This document shows positions 53,440 through 62,690 of a DNA stretch of 64,000 nucleotides, piece after piece. This DNA comes from Lachnoclostridium sp. GTDB lineage: Bacteria > Bacillota > Clostridia > Lachnospirales > Lachnospiraceae. Made by a program: the position numbers and the translations under genes. How positions within the stretch are numbered: the first letter of the stretch is position 1; the number at the start of each line of letters is the position of its first letter. The DNA lies in assembly GCA_023665475.1 (NCBI GenBank), contig JAMPEB010000013.1, positions 1 through 64,000 on the forward strand. Reading direction: 5' to 3'. A model generated the notes under the pieces. The model was not told the origin of the DNA. It saw only the letters and a program-made list of their open reading frames with translations, and made no database searches.

Positions 53440-53472
53440 TTTAACCTTCCAGTCATAGAATTAGTCCGCGGG

Positions 53473-54168
53473 TCAGCTATTTAAGAAATAATACCCCACT
53501 CCCCACTTAGTATGTACATATTTAGGTTCACTGGGATTGGATTCTATTTTCTCGCGCAGCCTTCTGATATGTACATCAACCGTTCGTACATCTCCGGGAT
53601 AATCCGCTCCCCACACCAGTTTCAAAAGACTCTCCCTGCTGTATACCTTGTTGGGATTGGTCATCAAAAGCTCAAGCACTTCAAATTCCTTGGCAGTCAA
53701 ACCGATTTCCTTACCCGATATGTATGCTCTTCTTCCCTCGCAGTCTAAACGCAGCTCTCCGCTCTCCACAACCTTTGCCGCTGTCTCCGCCGATTTCTTT
53801 GGTTCCGTTCTGCGCATGATAGCCTTAATGCGCGCCTTGACTTCCAAAATATTAAAAGGTTTGGTGATATAATCATCCGCACCGTATTCAAGTCCCAGAA
53901 TCTTGTCCATATCATCCCCTTTTGCCGTAAGCATGACAATAGGAACATTGGAAAATTCCCTAATCTGCTGGCATACTTCAAATCCCGTAAGCTTCGGCAG
54001 CATTACATCCAACAGGATAATGTCATAGTGATAATTTCTTGCATAGGCTAACGCCTCTTCTCCGTCATAAGCACAGTCAACCTCCATGTCATCCTGCTCC
54101 AAGCTGAAACGAATTCCCTTTACAATCAACTGTTCGTCATCCACCACCAAAGCTCTCTTGGCTGCCAT
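53473..54168 (-). CDS. WalR/PhoB-like response regulator
   Basis: The 231-aa OmpR-family regulator has Asp54 in ILLDVMLPKLTG, Lys in ITKPFNILEVKARI, and a winged helix with DVRTVDVHIRRLREKIE and TKWGVGYYFLNS. The RTVDVHIRRLREKIE recognition helix is of WalR/PhoB type. It lies 15 nt after comEA and leads into the kinase, GerMN and comEC genes, so comE genes may share its transcript. Confidence 0.95.
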   Translation of the reverse strand: MAAKRALVVDDEQLIVKGIRFSLEQDDMEVDCAYDGEEALAYARNYHYDIILLDVMLPKLTGFEVCQQIREFSNVPIVMLTAKGDDMDKILGLEYGADDYITKPFNILEVKARIKAIMRRTEPKKSAETAAKVVESGELRLDCEGRRAYISGKEIGLTAKEFEVLELLMTNPNKVYSRESLLKLVWGADYPGDVRTVDVHIRRLREKIESNPSEPKYVHTKWGVGYYFLNS

Positions 54169-54183
54169 TTGTCCATCCTCCCG

Positions 54184-54801
54184 TTACTTTACCGTAATGT
54201 TATCACAAATTTTCTTATAGGCGTTTTCTTTGATGCCCGGCACCTTCATGATATCTTCTTTCCTTTGAAAGGGACCGTTTTCTTCCCTGTAAGCAATAAT
54301 GTCGCCTGCTCTCGCCTCTCCGATTCCCGAAAGGGTACACAGAGCGTCTGCTCCTGCCGTATTGATATTCACAAGCCCGTTCCCTGTCTGTTCGTCCAAA
54401 ATCTGCGTCTGCAGCTTTGCACTTTCCTCCACACCGGGAAAATAGAGTTTCTCACCGTCTTCCACTTTGGCGGCCAGATTGACATAAGAGGTTTCCGCAT
54501 CCTCCGTAAAGCCTCCCGCCGCCTGTAAAGCATCCGAGACCCTGCTCCCCTGTGGCAGCTCCACCACTCCCGGAGAGACAACACAGCCGCACACATGCAC
54601 AAAAATCTGCTCTTCTTCTGTAATCTCCCTCTCCTGCGGCTCTTCATCCGGAATTGTTTCTTGATTCAGCGTTTCTTCTTTTACGGGAATTTGTATTGCG
54701 GCATCCCTCATGCCGCAGCCCGAAAAAGCATACAATACCACAAGAAAAAACAGTCCCGCCATTCTTCCCTTTTTACAAAGATTTTGCTTTTCTTTCATCA
54801 T
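54184..54801 (-). CDS. comEA: ComEA-like DNA-binding competence protein
   Basis: The 205-aa protein binds incoming DNA outside the membrane. N-terminal lipobox-like FSGCGM (a cysteine rather than the usual plain anchor), SLBB domain (HVCGCVVSPGVVELPQGSRV) and a C-terminal helix-hairpin-helix pair (NINTAGADALCTLSGIGEAR, then DIMKVPGIKENAYKKI). Two ATGs (54801, 54798) are possible. The ribosome site is paired in a leader stem (54805-54846). Confidence 0.92.
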   Translation of the reverse strand: MMKEKQNLCKKGRMAGLFFLVVLYAFSGCGMRDAAIQIPVKEETLNQETIPDEEPQEREITEEEQIFVHVCGCVVSPGVVELPQGSRVSDALQAAGGFTEDAETSYVNLAAKVEDGEKLYFPGVEESAKLQTQILDEQTGNGLVNINTAGADALCTLSGIGEARAGDIIAYREENGPFQRKEDIMKVPGIKENAYKKICDNITVK

Positions 54802-54804
54802 AGT

Positions 54805-54846
54805 CCCTCTTTTCCGGCAATAAGTTATTGCCTATTTACAAGAGGG
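54805..54846 (-). promoter_or_regulatory. SD-masking stem before comEA
   Basis: On the minus strand CCCTCTT pairs with AAGAGGG, which contains the ribosome site; between them GGCAATAA/TTATTGCC forms an inner hairpin. As drawn, the resting RNA hides the start of comEA. Confidence 0.65.
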
Positions 54847-54869
54847 CTGCCTTCTATGCTGTAATTTTA

Positions 54870-54898
54870 ATTGTAAGATAAATATTGGAAATTTACAA
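54870..54898 (-). promoter_or_regulatory. Promoter of comEA
   Basis: On the minus strand TTGTAA (rc of 54893-54898), 17 bp, TACAAT (rc of 54870-54875). Confidence 0.55.
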
Positions 54899-54910
54899 GT
54901 GACTTTTATA

Positions 54911-55342
54911 CTATTTCCATTTAAAAATAATAATTCCTATGATAGCCGCCGCCATACCCACAGCCTTTCTCCATTCAAAGGGCTGTTTCTCCACTCCGAA
55001 CCATCCCAAAAGCTCTATGATATATGCCACAAGAAGCTGGGACACCACTATCAGCATGACCGCCCTCGCCGGTCCCAGCCCGTCCATGCTCTTTATCACG
55101 GTGTAGGTAATAAAGGCGCCTATTGCACCTCCAAGCAGCATATATTTCGGCTCTACGCTCAGTACCTTTGTCAAAGAGCTCCTATCCGTCACAGCCCATG
55201 CCCCCAGACAGACCAAAAGCGCCGTAAACTGCACAAATGCACTTGCCGCCCAAATGCTGGAAGCTTTTGTCACTTGTGTATTAAATATGCCCTGTACGCT
55301 CATCAGCGCTCCGGAAATCAAAGCAATCAAAAAACCAATCAT
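54911..55342 (-). CDS. YdcZ-like DMT-family transporter (DUF606)
   Basis: The 143-aa protein has about five membrane spans and begins MIGFLIALISGALMSVQGIF NTQVTK-like, the mark of YdcZ/DUF606 small transporters of the drug/metabolite superfamily, which work as dimers. Substrate unknown. The start codon and ribosome site lie in a long inverted repeat (55333-55415), suggesting translational control. Confidence 0.88.
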   Translation of the reverse strand: MIGFLIALISGALMSVQGIFNTQVTKASSIWAASAFVQFTALLVCLGAWAVTDRSSLTKVLSVEPKYMLLGGAIGAFITYTVIKSMDGLGPARAVMLIVVSQLLVAYIIELLGWFGVEKQPFEWRKAVGMAAAIIGIIIFKWK

Positions 55343-55415
55343 GGGATACCACCTTTCTGTAAACTTCTCTCTTTGAGAATACTGTTTACATTGGTATCAT
55401 ATCCCACAATTGGTT
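55333..55415 (-). promoter_or_regulatory. Long hairpin covering the start of the YdcZ-like gene
   Basis: Outer arms AACCAAT/ATTGGTT and TGGGATA/TATCCCA, inner arms TGTAAAC/GTTTACA and TTCTC/GAGA. The ribosome site AAAGGTGG, the ATG and the first codons lie in the 3' arm. No T-run follows, so it is not an ordinary terminator. Confidence 0.7.
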
Positions 55416-55460
55416 ATTTATTCTCGCAAACCTTTGCAAATCCAAACAGTGTCTTGCAAT

Positions 55461-57167
55461 TTAGGAAATCTTAAAGAAGGAAACGCTTTCTTCTAGCTGT
55501 GTCACCACATTCCTCAGCTCGGCAGCCTGAGTACTTACCTCTTCGATATTTGCCCTCAATTCCTCTGCGGAAGCATTTGCCTCCTCTGCGCAGGCGGCGT
55601 TTTCTTCGGAAATACCGGACAAGTCTGTAATGGAATCCAAAACTCCCACTTTATTCTTATCGGTAATAGCTACCAAATCTGTAATCTTGCTCACCGCGTC
55701 CGCCGCATTGGTGATATTGTTCTCCACATCGTCAAAGCTGCGGTTCACGCTCTTGAGAGCGCCGGACTCTTTACCTACCGCATCCTGAATCTGCCCTGCA
55801 ATCTTGGTACACTCTTCTGTCTTGGAAGTAATCTTTTCAATAATCGTCTGAATCTCCTGAGCGGAAGAATTGGACTGTTCTGCCAACTTCTGAATTTCAC
55901 TTGCCACAACCGCAAATCCTCTTCCGGCTTCTCCTGCCCTTGCCGCCTCGATACTTGCATTCAGGGACAAAAGATTGGTCTGGTTGGAGATATCCATAAT
56001 CATCTGTGCCGCAGTGGTAATCTGCTTCACCGCATCGCTAACCTCTGAAATACTGCTGATAACATTATTGGCGCTCTCTGTTGTATAACTGTTGGCTTTG
56101 AGCAGCTCGTCCAAATCTTTCTTAGCGCCCTCGCTTACCTCGGTCACTTTCGCGGTCACTTCCTGAGTAGCGCGCGAACTGTCGGAAATCGCAGTGATAT
56201 TGTTGGAAATCTGATCCATATCCATTGCTTCTTTTTCTACGGAGCCTGCCATGCTCTGCGCGCCATAGGCCAATTCTTCCATTGTCGTGCTCAAATCCTT
56301 CACAGCGCTTGCACAGTTCTCGAGAGAATCGTCTATATGTACAGCGGAAGCATTTACCGTACCGGAACAGGTTAATATGGAACCCACCACCGTAGATAAT
56401 TGATTTTGCAACGCCTCCATTGCACCGGCCACTTCATACACTTCCCGAATGACATTTTTATTCTGTATCTTAAAGTTCAGATTACCTTCGGACAATTTCA
56501 CGGTATCATTGCGAAGAACCTGAATGTTCTTTGCCAGCATACCGCCTATGATAAATGCGGCTACTACAATGATAAGCAACAGTACGGAGCATGCAATCAG
56601 AACAAAGAAAAAGAATTCTTTGGTTGCGTTGGTCAGATCGGAACTGGGCTTGCCCGTAAAGTACATACCCACTACTTTACCTTCCTGTTCCACAGGAATA
56701 TAATATCCGTAATAATCACTGCCGCCAATGGTAATATTCTTTGCAAAATAGGTATTGCCCTGCTCCAAAACAATTTTTTTCACTTCATCGGAACATTGGG
56801 TCAGAAGCATACGGTCGCCTTTTTCATCCTTGACTGTTGTCATATAACGCGTATCCCCGTAAAATAAAGTACACTCCACTCCCGTCTCTTCCTTGATTGT
56901 ATCAACGATTTCATAATCGTCGGAAAGATTGCTTTCTCCTTTAAAAAGCTCCCCGTCAATCAATTGATAATTGCCCGTATCAACGACTGAAAAAGTTTCC
57001 ATCAAGGTATACCCTGTAGCTTTCAATGTCCCCTCGATTTCATTTTCGGCTGCCTGTCTCATATGACTGCTTGCCAGAAAAACAGTACAAACTGCCAAAA
57101 TCAACGCCGGTATCAGACATAGCATAACGAATATTGCCACGATACTTAGTTTCTTCTTACCCTTCAT
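55461..57167 (-). CDS. Methyl-accepting chemotaxis protein
   Basis: The 568-aa receptor has TM1 (8-30), an extracellular single-Cache-like domain (31-185, with YGYYIPV and [12 protein letters not shown]), TM2 (186-210), HAMP, and a cytoplasmic signalling domain with [20 protein letters not shown] and [16 protein letters not shown]. Full length and intact. No chemotaxis kinase or flagellar genes are in the window, so it is encoded apart from them. Confidence 0.95.
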   Translation of the reverse strand: MKGKKKLSIVAIFVMLCLIPALILAVCTVFLASSHMRQAAENEIEGTLKATGYTLMETFSVVDTGNYQLIDGELFKGESNLSDDYEIVDTIKEETGVECTLFYGDTRYMTTVKDEKGDRMLLTQCSDEVKKIVLEQGNTYFAKNITIGGSDYYGYYIPVEQEGKVVGMYFTGKPSSDLTNATKEFFFFVLIACSVLLLIIVVAAFIIGGMLAKNIQVLRNDTVKLSEGNLNFKIQNKNVIREVYEVAGAMEALQNQLSTVVGSILTCSGTVNASAVHIDDSLENCASAVKDLSTTMEELAYGAQSMAGSVEKEAMDMDQISNNITAISDSSRATQEVTAKVTEVSEGAKKDLDELLKANSYTTESANNVISSISEVSDAVKQITTAAQMIMDISNQTNLLSLNASIEAARAGEAGRGFAVVASEIQKLAEQSNSSAQEIQTIIEKITSKTEECTKIAGQIQDAVGKESGALKSVNRSFDDVENNITNAADAVSKITDLVAITDKNKVGVLDSITDLSGISEENAACAEEANASAEELRANIEEVSTQAAELRNVVTQLEESVSFFKIS

Positions 57168-57336
57168 AACCCTTTTCTCCTATAATACATGTAATTTATT
57201 TCACCATTTAGCAGAGTACCTGACAGAAGACAACAACACTCATTACCCCCCCCGAATGGCTCCGTCTTTTACATTATACACCATTATTCCTATAAATAAA
57301 AGAAAAATTTTTACATTTGCCTCAGATTGCCTCGGA

Positions 57337-58626
57337 TTATGGAAGCGCCTGCATTCCGTTCTCCAATTCTACAACCTGTTCCGTCACATCCGCGCCGTTC
57401 CATACCTTGGAAAACACGATTTCCAGCCTGATCCAGAAATTGGCGGTTTCCATCATTTTAGGCATGGGTATGCTCTTTTCATACTCCATTGCAAAGACCT
57501 TTAAAGGTTCATACAGGGAATTGGCTTCCCTGCTTGCCGGAACCCTGCCGCTTCGCTCATACAGACTGCCCGCATAATCCTTTGTCAGATATGCCGCAAA
57601 ACGGTTCGCCAACTCCTTTTGGGCAGAATATCCGTTAACCGCCACCACACTGGTCACGGACAGAGAGCGGCTCCCCAGCTCCCCGCTTACATCCGGCATG
57701 GTGATAAGTCCGTATTCATAGGCAAAACTTCCGTCCGCTTTCGCATTCTCCAGACGATTCACAATGTCCGTGGTTCCTATGGTAAACACAATCTTTCCGT
57801 CTATAAAATCCTGCACCACGCCGTCATAGGTTACATTATCCGACTCAATAAAGAAAAACTGATTCAGCGCTTCATAGATTTCCAGACATTGAATCGTCTC
57901 AGGATTGTTGATCCGGATATTTTCCTTATCATCACCGGCGTCTCCTCCCACAATCATATAATTACCCACGACCCAGTAATTATAAAAAATATCTGACACA
58001 TCCCACTCCATAACGCCTTCCACACCCTCCGGCGTCTCATAAGTCTCCGCAATATTTAAAATATCGTTTATCGTGGAAGGCAGGGCGTCCAAAAAATTTT
58101 CTTTTTCATTCTGCTGTGCCCACTCCTGAAGATAATCGGCATTATATACCAATACACTGGTCTCATAACACAAAGGATATCCCACTTTTTTGCCATGATA
58201 AGTCACCGCGGACAGAGCTGCCTGCGGAAAATACTGTTCGCTGCAGATACCCCCTTCATCGGAAATCTCCGCTGCAAGTCCTGCCAGATAAGCCTTTTCC
58301 AAAGACTCATTGCCCACAAGATAAGCATCCGGAGCCTGTTCCTCCTCCATGGACGCTTTATTGATTGCCTCAAGATAAGCATTCTCCGAGGTAAGCACCG
58401 GAATGACCCTGACATTCTCTTTTTCGCTGAATGCCACGGCTGCGCTGTTAATATACTCGCTTAAGCCTTCCTCGGAATACCAGAAATAAATAGTTTCTTC
58501 ATTATTATTAAACCATGTCGGCCGGCTTTTCTCCTCACTGCTGATTTCAAATGTACTGCCGTAGAGTGCAGCGCCTGCCACAACCGCCACAGCCGCTGCC
58601 GCAAGAAACCTGTTTTTCAGATTCAT
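57337..58626 (-). CDS. Extracellular solute-binding protein (family 1-like)
   Basis: The 429-aa protein has an N-terminal hydrophobic segment (7-25) without lipobox cysteine and a periplasmic-binding fold (IYFWYSEEGLSEYINSAAVA; YLVGNESLEKAYLAGLAAEI), like sugar or oligosaccharide binding proteins. Its ATG overlaps the argD stop by 4 bp, so it is translated with the arginine genes, yet no permease or ATPase gene is adjacent. It may be a membrane-tethered sensor or serve a distant ABC carrier. Confidence 0.87.
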   Translation of the reverse strand: MNLKNRFLAAAAVAVVAGAALYGSTFEISSEEKSRPTWFNNNEETIYFWYSEEGLSEYINSAAVAFSEKENVRVIPVLTSENAYLEAINKASMEEEQAPDAYLVGNESLEKAYLAGLAAEISDEGGICSEQYFPQAALSAVTYHGKKVGYPLCYETSVLVYNADYLQEWAQQNEKENFLDALPSTINDILNIAETYETPEGVEGVMEWDVSDIFYNYWVVGNYMIVGGDAGDDKENIRINNPETIQCLEIYEALNQFFFIESDNVTYDGVVQDFIDGKIVFTIGTTDIVNRLENAKADGSFAYEYGLITMPDVSGELGSRSLSVTSVVAVNGYSAQKELANRFAAYLTKDYAGSLYERSGRVPASREANSLYEPLKVFAMEYEKSIPMPKMMETANFWIRLEIVFSKVWNGADVTEQVVELENGMQALP

Positions 58627-59819
58627 AATGTAATGCAGTCCTCCAAAATTGTAATCATCTCGTCAATATGTTCCTTTGTAATAATAAGAGGCGGCACAAA
58701 ACGGATGATATTAGAGCCTGCGTTAATCAGGATAAGACCTTTCTCTACCGCCCTGTTAATCATATCCGCCACAGGTCTGTCAAATACAAGCCCCTGCATG
58801 AGTCCTACTCCCCTTCTTTCCAAAATGCAGTCATATTTTGCGGACAGTCTTTCAAGTTCCTGTTCCAGATAAGGAGAAACTTCCCTTACATGCTCTATTA
58901 TGTGATCTCTTTCAAATAAATCAAACACTTTATCCACAGCCGCTGCCGCCAGCGGATTGCCGCCGTAAGTGGTTCCGTGGTCCCCCGCTGCCAGAGAATT
59001 CTGCGCCACTTTTTCCGTCATCAAAAACGCCCCCACCGGCACGCCGCAGCCCAACGCTTTCGCCGTGGTCATAATATCCGGCTTTACGCCGTAACGCTGC
59101 CATGCATACAGATATCCGGTGCGTCCCATACCGCACTGCACTTCGTCAAAAATCAAGAGAATATCTCTCTCGTCGCAAAAAGCCCGCACTTTCTTTAAAA
59201 AATCCTCCGTCGCGGGGAACAAACCGCCCTCTCCCTGCACCGGCTCTAACATAATGGCACAGGTCCTATCCGTCACCTGTGACAGCACGCTGTCAAAATC
59301 ATTCAAATCGGCAAATTTTATATTTCCGATTAAAGGCTCAAATGGCTCCCTATACTTAGGATTGCCGGTCACCGCCAATGCCCCCATGGTCCTTCCGTGA
59401 AAAGAATGGTTCATGGCAATGATTTCATGATCCGTGCCACCATCCTTTAAATAGGCATACTTTCTGGCTGCCTTGATAGCGCCCTCGCAGGCTTCCGCAC
59501 CGGAATTGGTGAAAAACACCCTGTCCATGCCGGACGCCTTTTTCACCTTTTTGGCTGCCTCCACCGCGGGCACATTATAATAGTAGTTAGAGGTATGAAT
59601 CAACTTGTCTATCTGAGCCTTTAAAGCGTCATTGTACTCTTTATTATTGTATCCCAATGCAAACACGGCGATTCCCGCAACGAAATCCAAATATTTTTTA
59701 CCTTCGATATCATACAGATAAACGCCGTCCCCCCTGTCAAGCACAATCTGATAACGATTATAAGTATGAAGCAGGGCGGCTTCCGCCTCTGCAATGTAGT
59801 TCTTCATTGTTTCGCCCAT
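58623..59819 (-). CDS. argD: Acetylornithine aminotransferase
   Basis: The 398-aa PLP enzyme makes N-acetylornithine. Motifs: FTNSGAEACEGAIKAARKYA, HGRTMGALAVTG, FDEVQCGMGRTG, and the PLP lysine in TTAKALGCGVP. AAGGAG precedes the ATG at 59819. Fourth of the arg genes in order C-J-B-D. Confidence 0.97.
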   Translation of the reverse strand: MGETMKNYIAEAEAALLHTYNRYQIVLDRGDGVYLYDIEGKKYLDFVAGIAVFALGYNNKEYNDALKAQIDKLIHTSNYYYNVPAVEAAKKVKKASGMDRVFFTNSGAEACEGAIKAARKYAYLKDGGTDHEIIAMNHSFHGRTMGALAVTGNPKYREPFEPLIGNIKFADLNDFDSVLSQVTDRTCAIMLEPVQGEGGLFPATEDFLKKVRAFCDERDILLIFDEVQCGMGRTGYLYAWQRYGVKPDIMTTAKALGCGVPVGAFLMTEKVAQNSLAAGDHGTTYGGNPLAAAAVDKVFDLFERDHIIEHVREVSPYLEQELERLSAKYDCILERRGVGLMQGLVFDRPVADMINRAVEKGLILINAGSNIIRFVPPLIITKEHIDEMITILEDCITL

Positions 59820-59840
59820 TTTTTCTCCTTCCTCAAACGC

Positions 59841-60767
59841 TTACTGCTCCACGCAAAATTTATCCCTCTTGATTCCCACAGCCAGATTGTCGTCATCTGC
59901 AATAATTGCCGTTCCGATACCGTCTTTGGTAAAAATTTCCAGAAGCAGGCAATGGGGCACACGCCCGTCCAGAATATGGACTCTGCTTACTCCTGCACGG
60001 ATTGCCGATGTGCAGTTGTTTAACTTCGGCAGCATACCGCCGCCGATAATCCCGCTCTCAATCAGCTTATCCGCTTCCGACGCGGTAAGTCTTGAAATAA
60101 AAGAACTTTTATCCTCAATATTACGGTACAATCCCTCGATATCCGTTAAAAATACCAGTTTATCCGCGCCCACTGCCTTCGCAATGGCGCAGGCTGCATC
60201 ATCCGCATTGATATTGTAAGTCTCAAAATTATCATCCAAACCCACAGGAGCCACAATGGGAAGGAAATCATTTTCCAACAAGTCATAAAGAATTTTGGCA
60301 TCCACTTCCTTGATATTGCCCACATATCCGATATCCTTGCCGTCAGAATACTTCTTGTCAACCTTAAGCAGACCGCCGTCCTTACCGCTGATTCCCACAG
60401 CCTTTACCCCCAGCTCCTGTACCATCTTCACCAGATTCTTATTGACCCTGCCAAGAACCATCTCCGCAATTTCCATGGTTTCTTCATCGGTCACACGAAG
60501 TCCGTTGACAAACTGAGGCTCTTTGCCTACTTTTTCCACCCAGCCGCTTATGGCTTTGCCGCCCCCATGTACAATAATGGGCTTAAAGCCTACCAGTTTT
60601 AACAGGGTGACATCCTTAATCACATTTTTCTGCAGTTCCTCGTCACTCATGGCGCTGCCGCCGTATTTCACCACAATGATTTTACGGTTAAAACGCTGGA
60701 TATAAGGCAAAGCTTCAATCAAAACCTCCGCCTTCTGCATAATTTTCAGCATATCTTTTTCTTCCAT
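59841..60767 (-). CDS. argB: Acetylglutamate kinase
   Basis: The 308-aa amino-acid kinase has [14 protein letters not shown], the [10 protein letters not shown] loop, and [20 protein letters not shown]. An N-terminal helix ([20 protein letters not shown]) is of the kind that makes the hexameric, arginine-inhibited form. The ATG 60767 follows GGAG. Its 190-nt leader has the hairpin element at 60879-60956. Confidence 0.97.
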   Translation of the reverse strand: MEEKDMLKIMQKAEVLIEALPYIQRFNRKIIVVKYGGSAMSDEELQKNVIKDVTLLKLVGFKPIIVHGGGKAISGWVEKVGKEPQFVNGLRVTDEETMEIAEMVLGRVNKNLVKMVQELGVKAVGISGKDGGLLKVDKKYSDGKDIGYVGNIKEVDAKILYDLLENDFLPIVAPVGLDDNFETYNINADDAACAIAKAVGADKLVFLTDIEGLYRNIEDKSSFISRLTASEADKLIESGIIGGGMLPKLNNCTSAIRAGVSRVHILDGRVPHCLLLEIFTKDGIGTAIIADDDNLAVGIKRDKFCVEQ

Positions 60768-60878
60768 AACATTCTCCATTTCTGCGCATATTTTATTCTA
60801 ACTTCCATAAGATTTATCCACATTGTTCCACTCGGCAGAATTGATGAAAAACACCGTCGTTAACGCCTCAACAGCACT

Positions 60879-60956
60879 GAAAAACGCTGCCCAAAGAGGT
60901 GGGGCTAAAGCCCCTCTTACGTTTTTCGATGTGAAGCCTTAGAAAATCTCTTCACA
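60879..60956 (-). repeat. Hairpin leader element between argJ and argB
   Basis: TGTGAAG...CTTCACA with TTTTCTAAGGC inside (60930-60956) and GAAAAACG...CGTTTTTC (60879-60927) enclosing GGGGCTTTAGCCCC. The blocks TCTAAGGC and GAAAAACG/CGTTTTTC match the elements at 12443 and 47453. The third hairpin next to the ribosome site is missing here. Confidence 0.65.
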
Positions 60957-62180
60957 TTAAGAGCGGTAGTCCGCATTAATCTTCACATAATCATAACTCA
61001 AATCGCAGCCCCATGCAACAGCTTCCTCACTGCCCATGTGCATATTGACTAAGGCAGTCACTTCCGGTTCGGAGAGTATTTTTGTTGCCTCTTCCTCGCT
61101 GTAATCACAAGCCACTCCACCGCCGCAGATTTGAATATTTCCACTCTTGCTCTCAAAATAAATATCTACCTTTTCCGGGTCAAATGTTACGCCGGAATAA
61201 CCCAGAGCGCAGAGAATACGCCCCCAATTTGCATCATGCCCGAAAATGGCTGCCTTGGTCAAGGAAGAACAGATAACGGATTTTGCAAGGGTTCTCGCAT
61301 CCGCCTTGCTTGCCGCCCCTGTTACCCTGCACTCAAATAACGCCGTAGCGCCTTCGCCGTCCCCCGCCATCTTTTTTGCCAGATAAACGGTAACGGCATG
61401 GAGCGCTTCACAGAAAGCTTCATAATCTGCGCCCTCCGCCGTAATTTCCTCATTTTCCGCAAGTCCGTTCGCCATAACTATGAAAGTATCGTTGGTAGAA
61501 GTGTCGCCATCCACGGAAATCATGTTAAAAGAATCCACCACATCAGCGCTTACCGCCTTTTGCAGCATCTCCTTGGAAATACTTACATCCGTGGTGACAA
61601 ATCCAAGCATGGTGCACATATTGGGATGAATCATGCCGGAACCCTTGCACATTCCTCCCAAGGTAACCGTCCTGCCGCCTAACTCCAACTGTACTGCAAT
61701 CTGTTTATGTATGGTGTCCGTGGTCATAATTGCCTTGGCAGCATCCGTCCCTGCCTCCAAGGTGTCCGCCTTTGCCAAAGCTAATTTCTCAATACCCGCT
61801 TCGATTCGCTCCATGGGAAGCTGCATACCGATTACGCCGGTAGAACCCACAATCACGGAATCTGCCGGCAGTCCCAGAACTTTTCCTGCATATTCCGCGG
61901 TTTTTCGGCAGTTTTCCTTTCCCTGAGCACCCGTGCCTGCATTGGCGATTCCTGTATTGACCACCACCGCCTGCACGAAAGGCGAATTTTGAACAATATC
62001 CCTATCCCATAACACAGGAGCCGCCTTTACCACATTGCCGGTAAATACTCCTGCCGCCTTACAGGGCGCTTCGCTCACCACTAACGCCATGTCCTTGCGG
62101 TTTTGATACTTTACCTCTGCCTCTATGCCTGCTGCCGAAAAACCCTTCGCTGCGGTCACGCCGCCTTCTATTATCTGCAT
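60957..62180 (-). CDS. argJ: Bifunctional ornithine acetyltransferase / N-acetylglutamate synthase
   Basis: The 407-aa protein self-cleaves before a threonine to give two chains. The site reads KGSGMIHPNMCTMLGFVTTD with Thr190; the residue before it is Cys189, where Ala is usual. Other motifs: VNTGIANAGTGAQG, GSTGVIGMQLPM. It feeds acetyl groups back from ornithine to glutamate, so no separate ArgA/ArgE is required. Confidence 0.96.
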   Translation of the reverse strand: MQIIEGGVTAAKGFSAAGIEAEVKYQNRKDMALVVSEAPCKAAGVFTGNVVKAAPVLWDRDIVQNSPFVQAVVVNTGIANAGTGAQGKENCRKTAEYAGKVLGLPADSVIVGSTGVIGMQLPMERIEAGIEKLALAKADTLEAGTDAAKAIMTTDTIHKQIAVQLELGGRTVTLGGMCKGSGMIHPNMCTMLGFVTTDVSISKEMLQKAVSADVVDSFNMISVDGDTSTNDTFIVMANGLAENEEITAEGADYEAFCEALHAVTVYLAKKMAGDGEGATALFECRVTGAASKADARTLAKSVICSSLTKAAIFGHDANWGRILCALGYSGVTFDPEKVDIYFESKSGNIQICGGGVACDYSEEEATKILSEPEVTALVNMHMGSEEAVAWGCDLSYDYVKINADYRS

Positions 62181-62199
62181 ATCTACTCAGTCTCCTTCT

Positions 62200-62664
62200 C
62201 TATTGGTTAAACGCCGTAATATTCTCCTCGTTCAAGGTAAAATCATAATAATTCAAATCCTCACGCCTGGTCCAACCGATGCAGTTCCAAAACGCATTTC
62301 CCACATCATTGCGGGTAAAAGCAATCAGGCTCACCTTGTTGATTTTTTCCGCTTTCAAGGCATTCATGCAATGCACCACCATCGCCTTGCCGATTCCCAG
62401 TCGCCTATAATCCGCCCGGACACAGACATGGTACAGACAGCCTCTCCTGCCGTCATGACCGCAGAGAATACCGCCAACCACTTCCCCGTCTTCCGCCACA
62501 GCTACCACGCTGGTATCGGGGTTTCTCTTGATAAAACGCTCCACCCCTTCCTTGGAATCGTCAATGCTGCGGATGCCGAAGCCCTTAATGGTCATCCAGA
62601 GCCTGCGCAGCCCCTCGTAATCTTCTATTTTCATAGTCCGTATGGTATATTTCTTATCGCTCAT
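62200..62664 (-). CDS. GNAT-family N-acetyltransferase
   Basis: The 154-aa protein has the acetyl-CoA loop RADYRRLGIGKAMVVHCMNA and a C-terminal GNAFWNCIGWTRREDLNYYD. ATG 62664 follows GAGGACATT. It lies within the arg operon, 19 nt before argJ. It could be a glutamate or other acetyltransferase related to the pathway or a bystander. The upstream region is a 207-bp inverted-repeat element. Confidence 0.9.
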   Translation of the reverse strand: MSDKKYTIRTMKIEDYEGLRRLWMTIKGFGIRSIDDSKEGVERFIKRNPDTSVVAVAEDGEVVGGILCGHDGRRGCLYHVCVRADYRRLGIGKAMVVHCMNALKAEKINKVSLIAFTRNDVGNAFWNCIGWTRREDLNYYDFTLNEENITAFNQ

Positions 62665-62690
62665 AATGTCCTCATTCTCATTATATAGTA

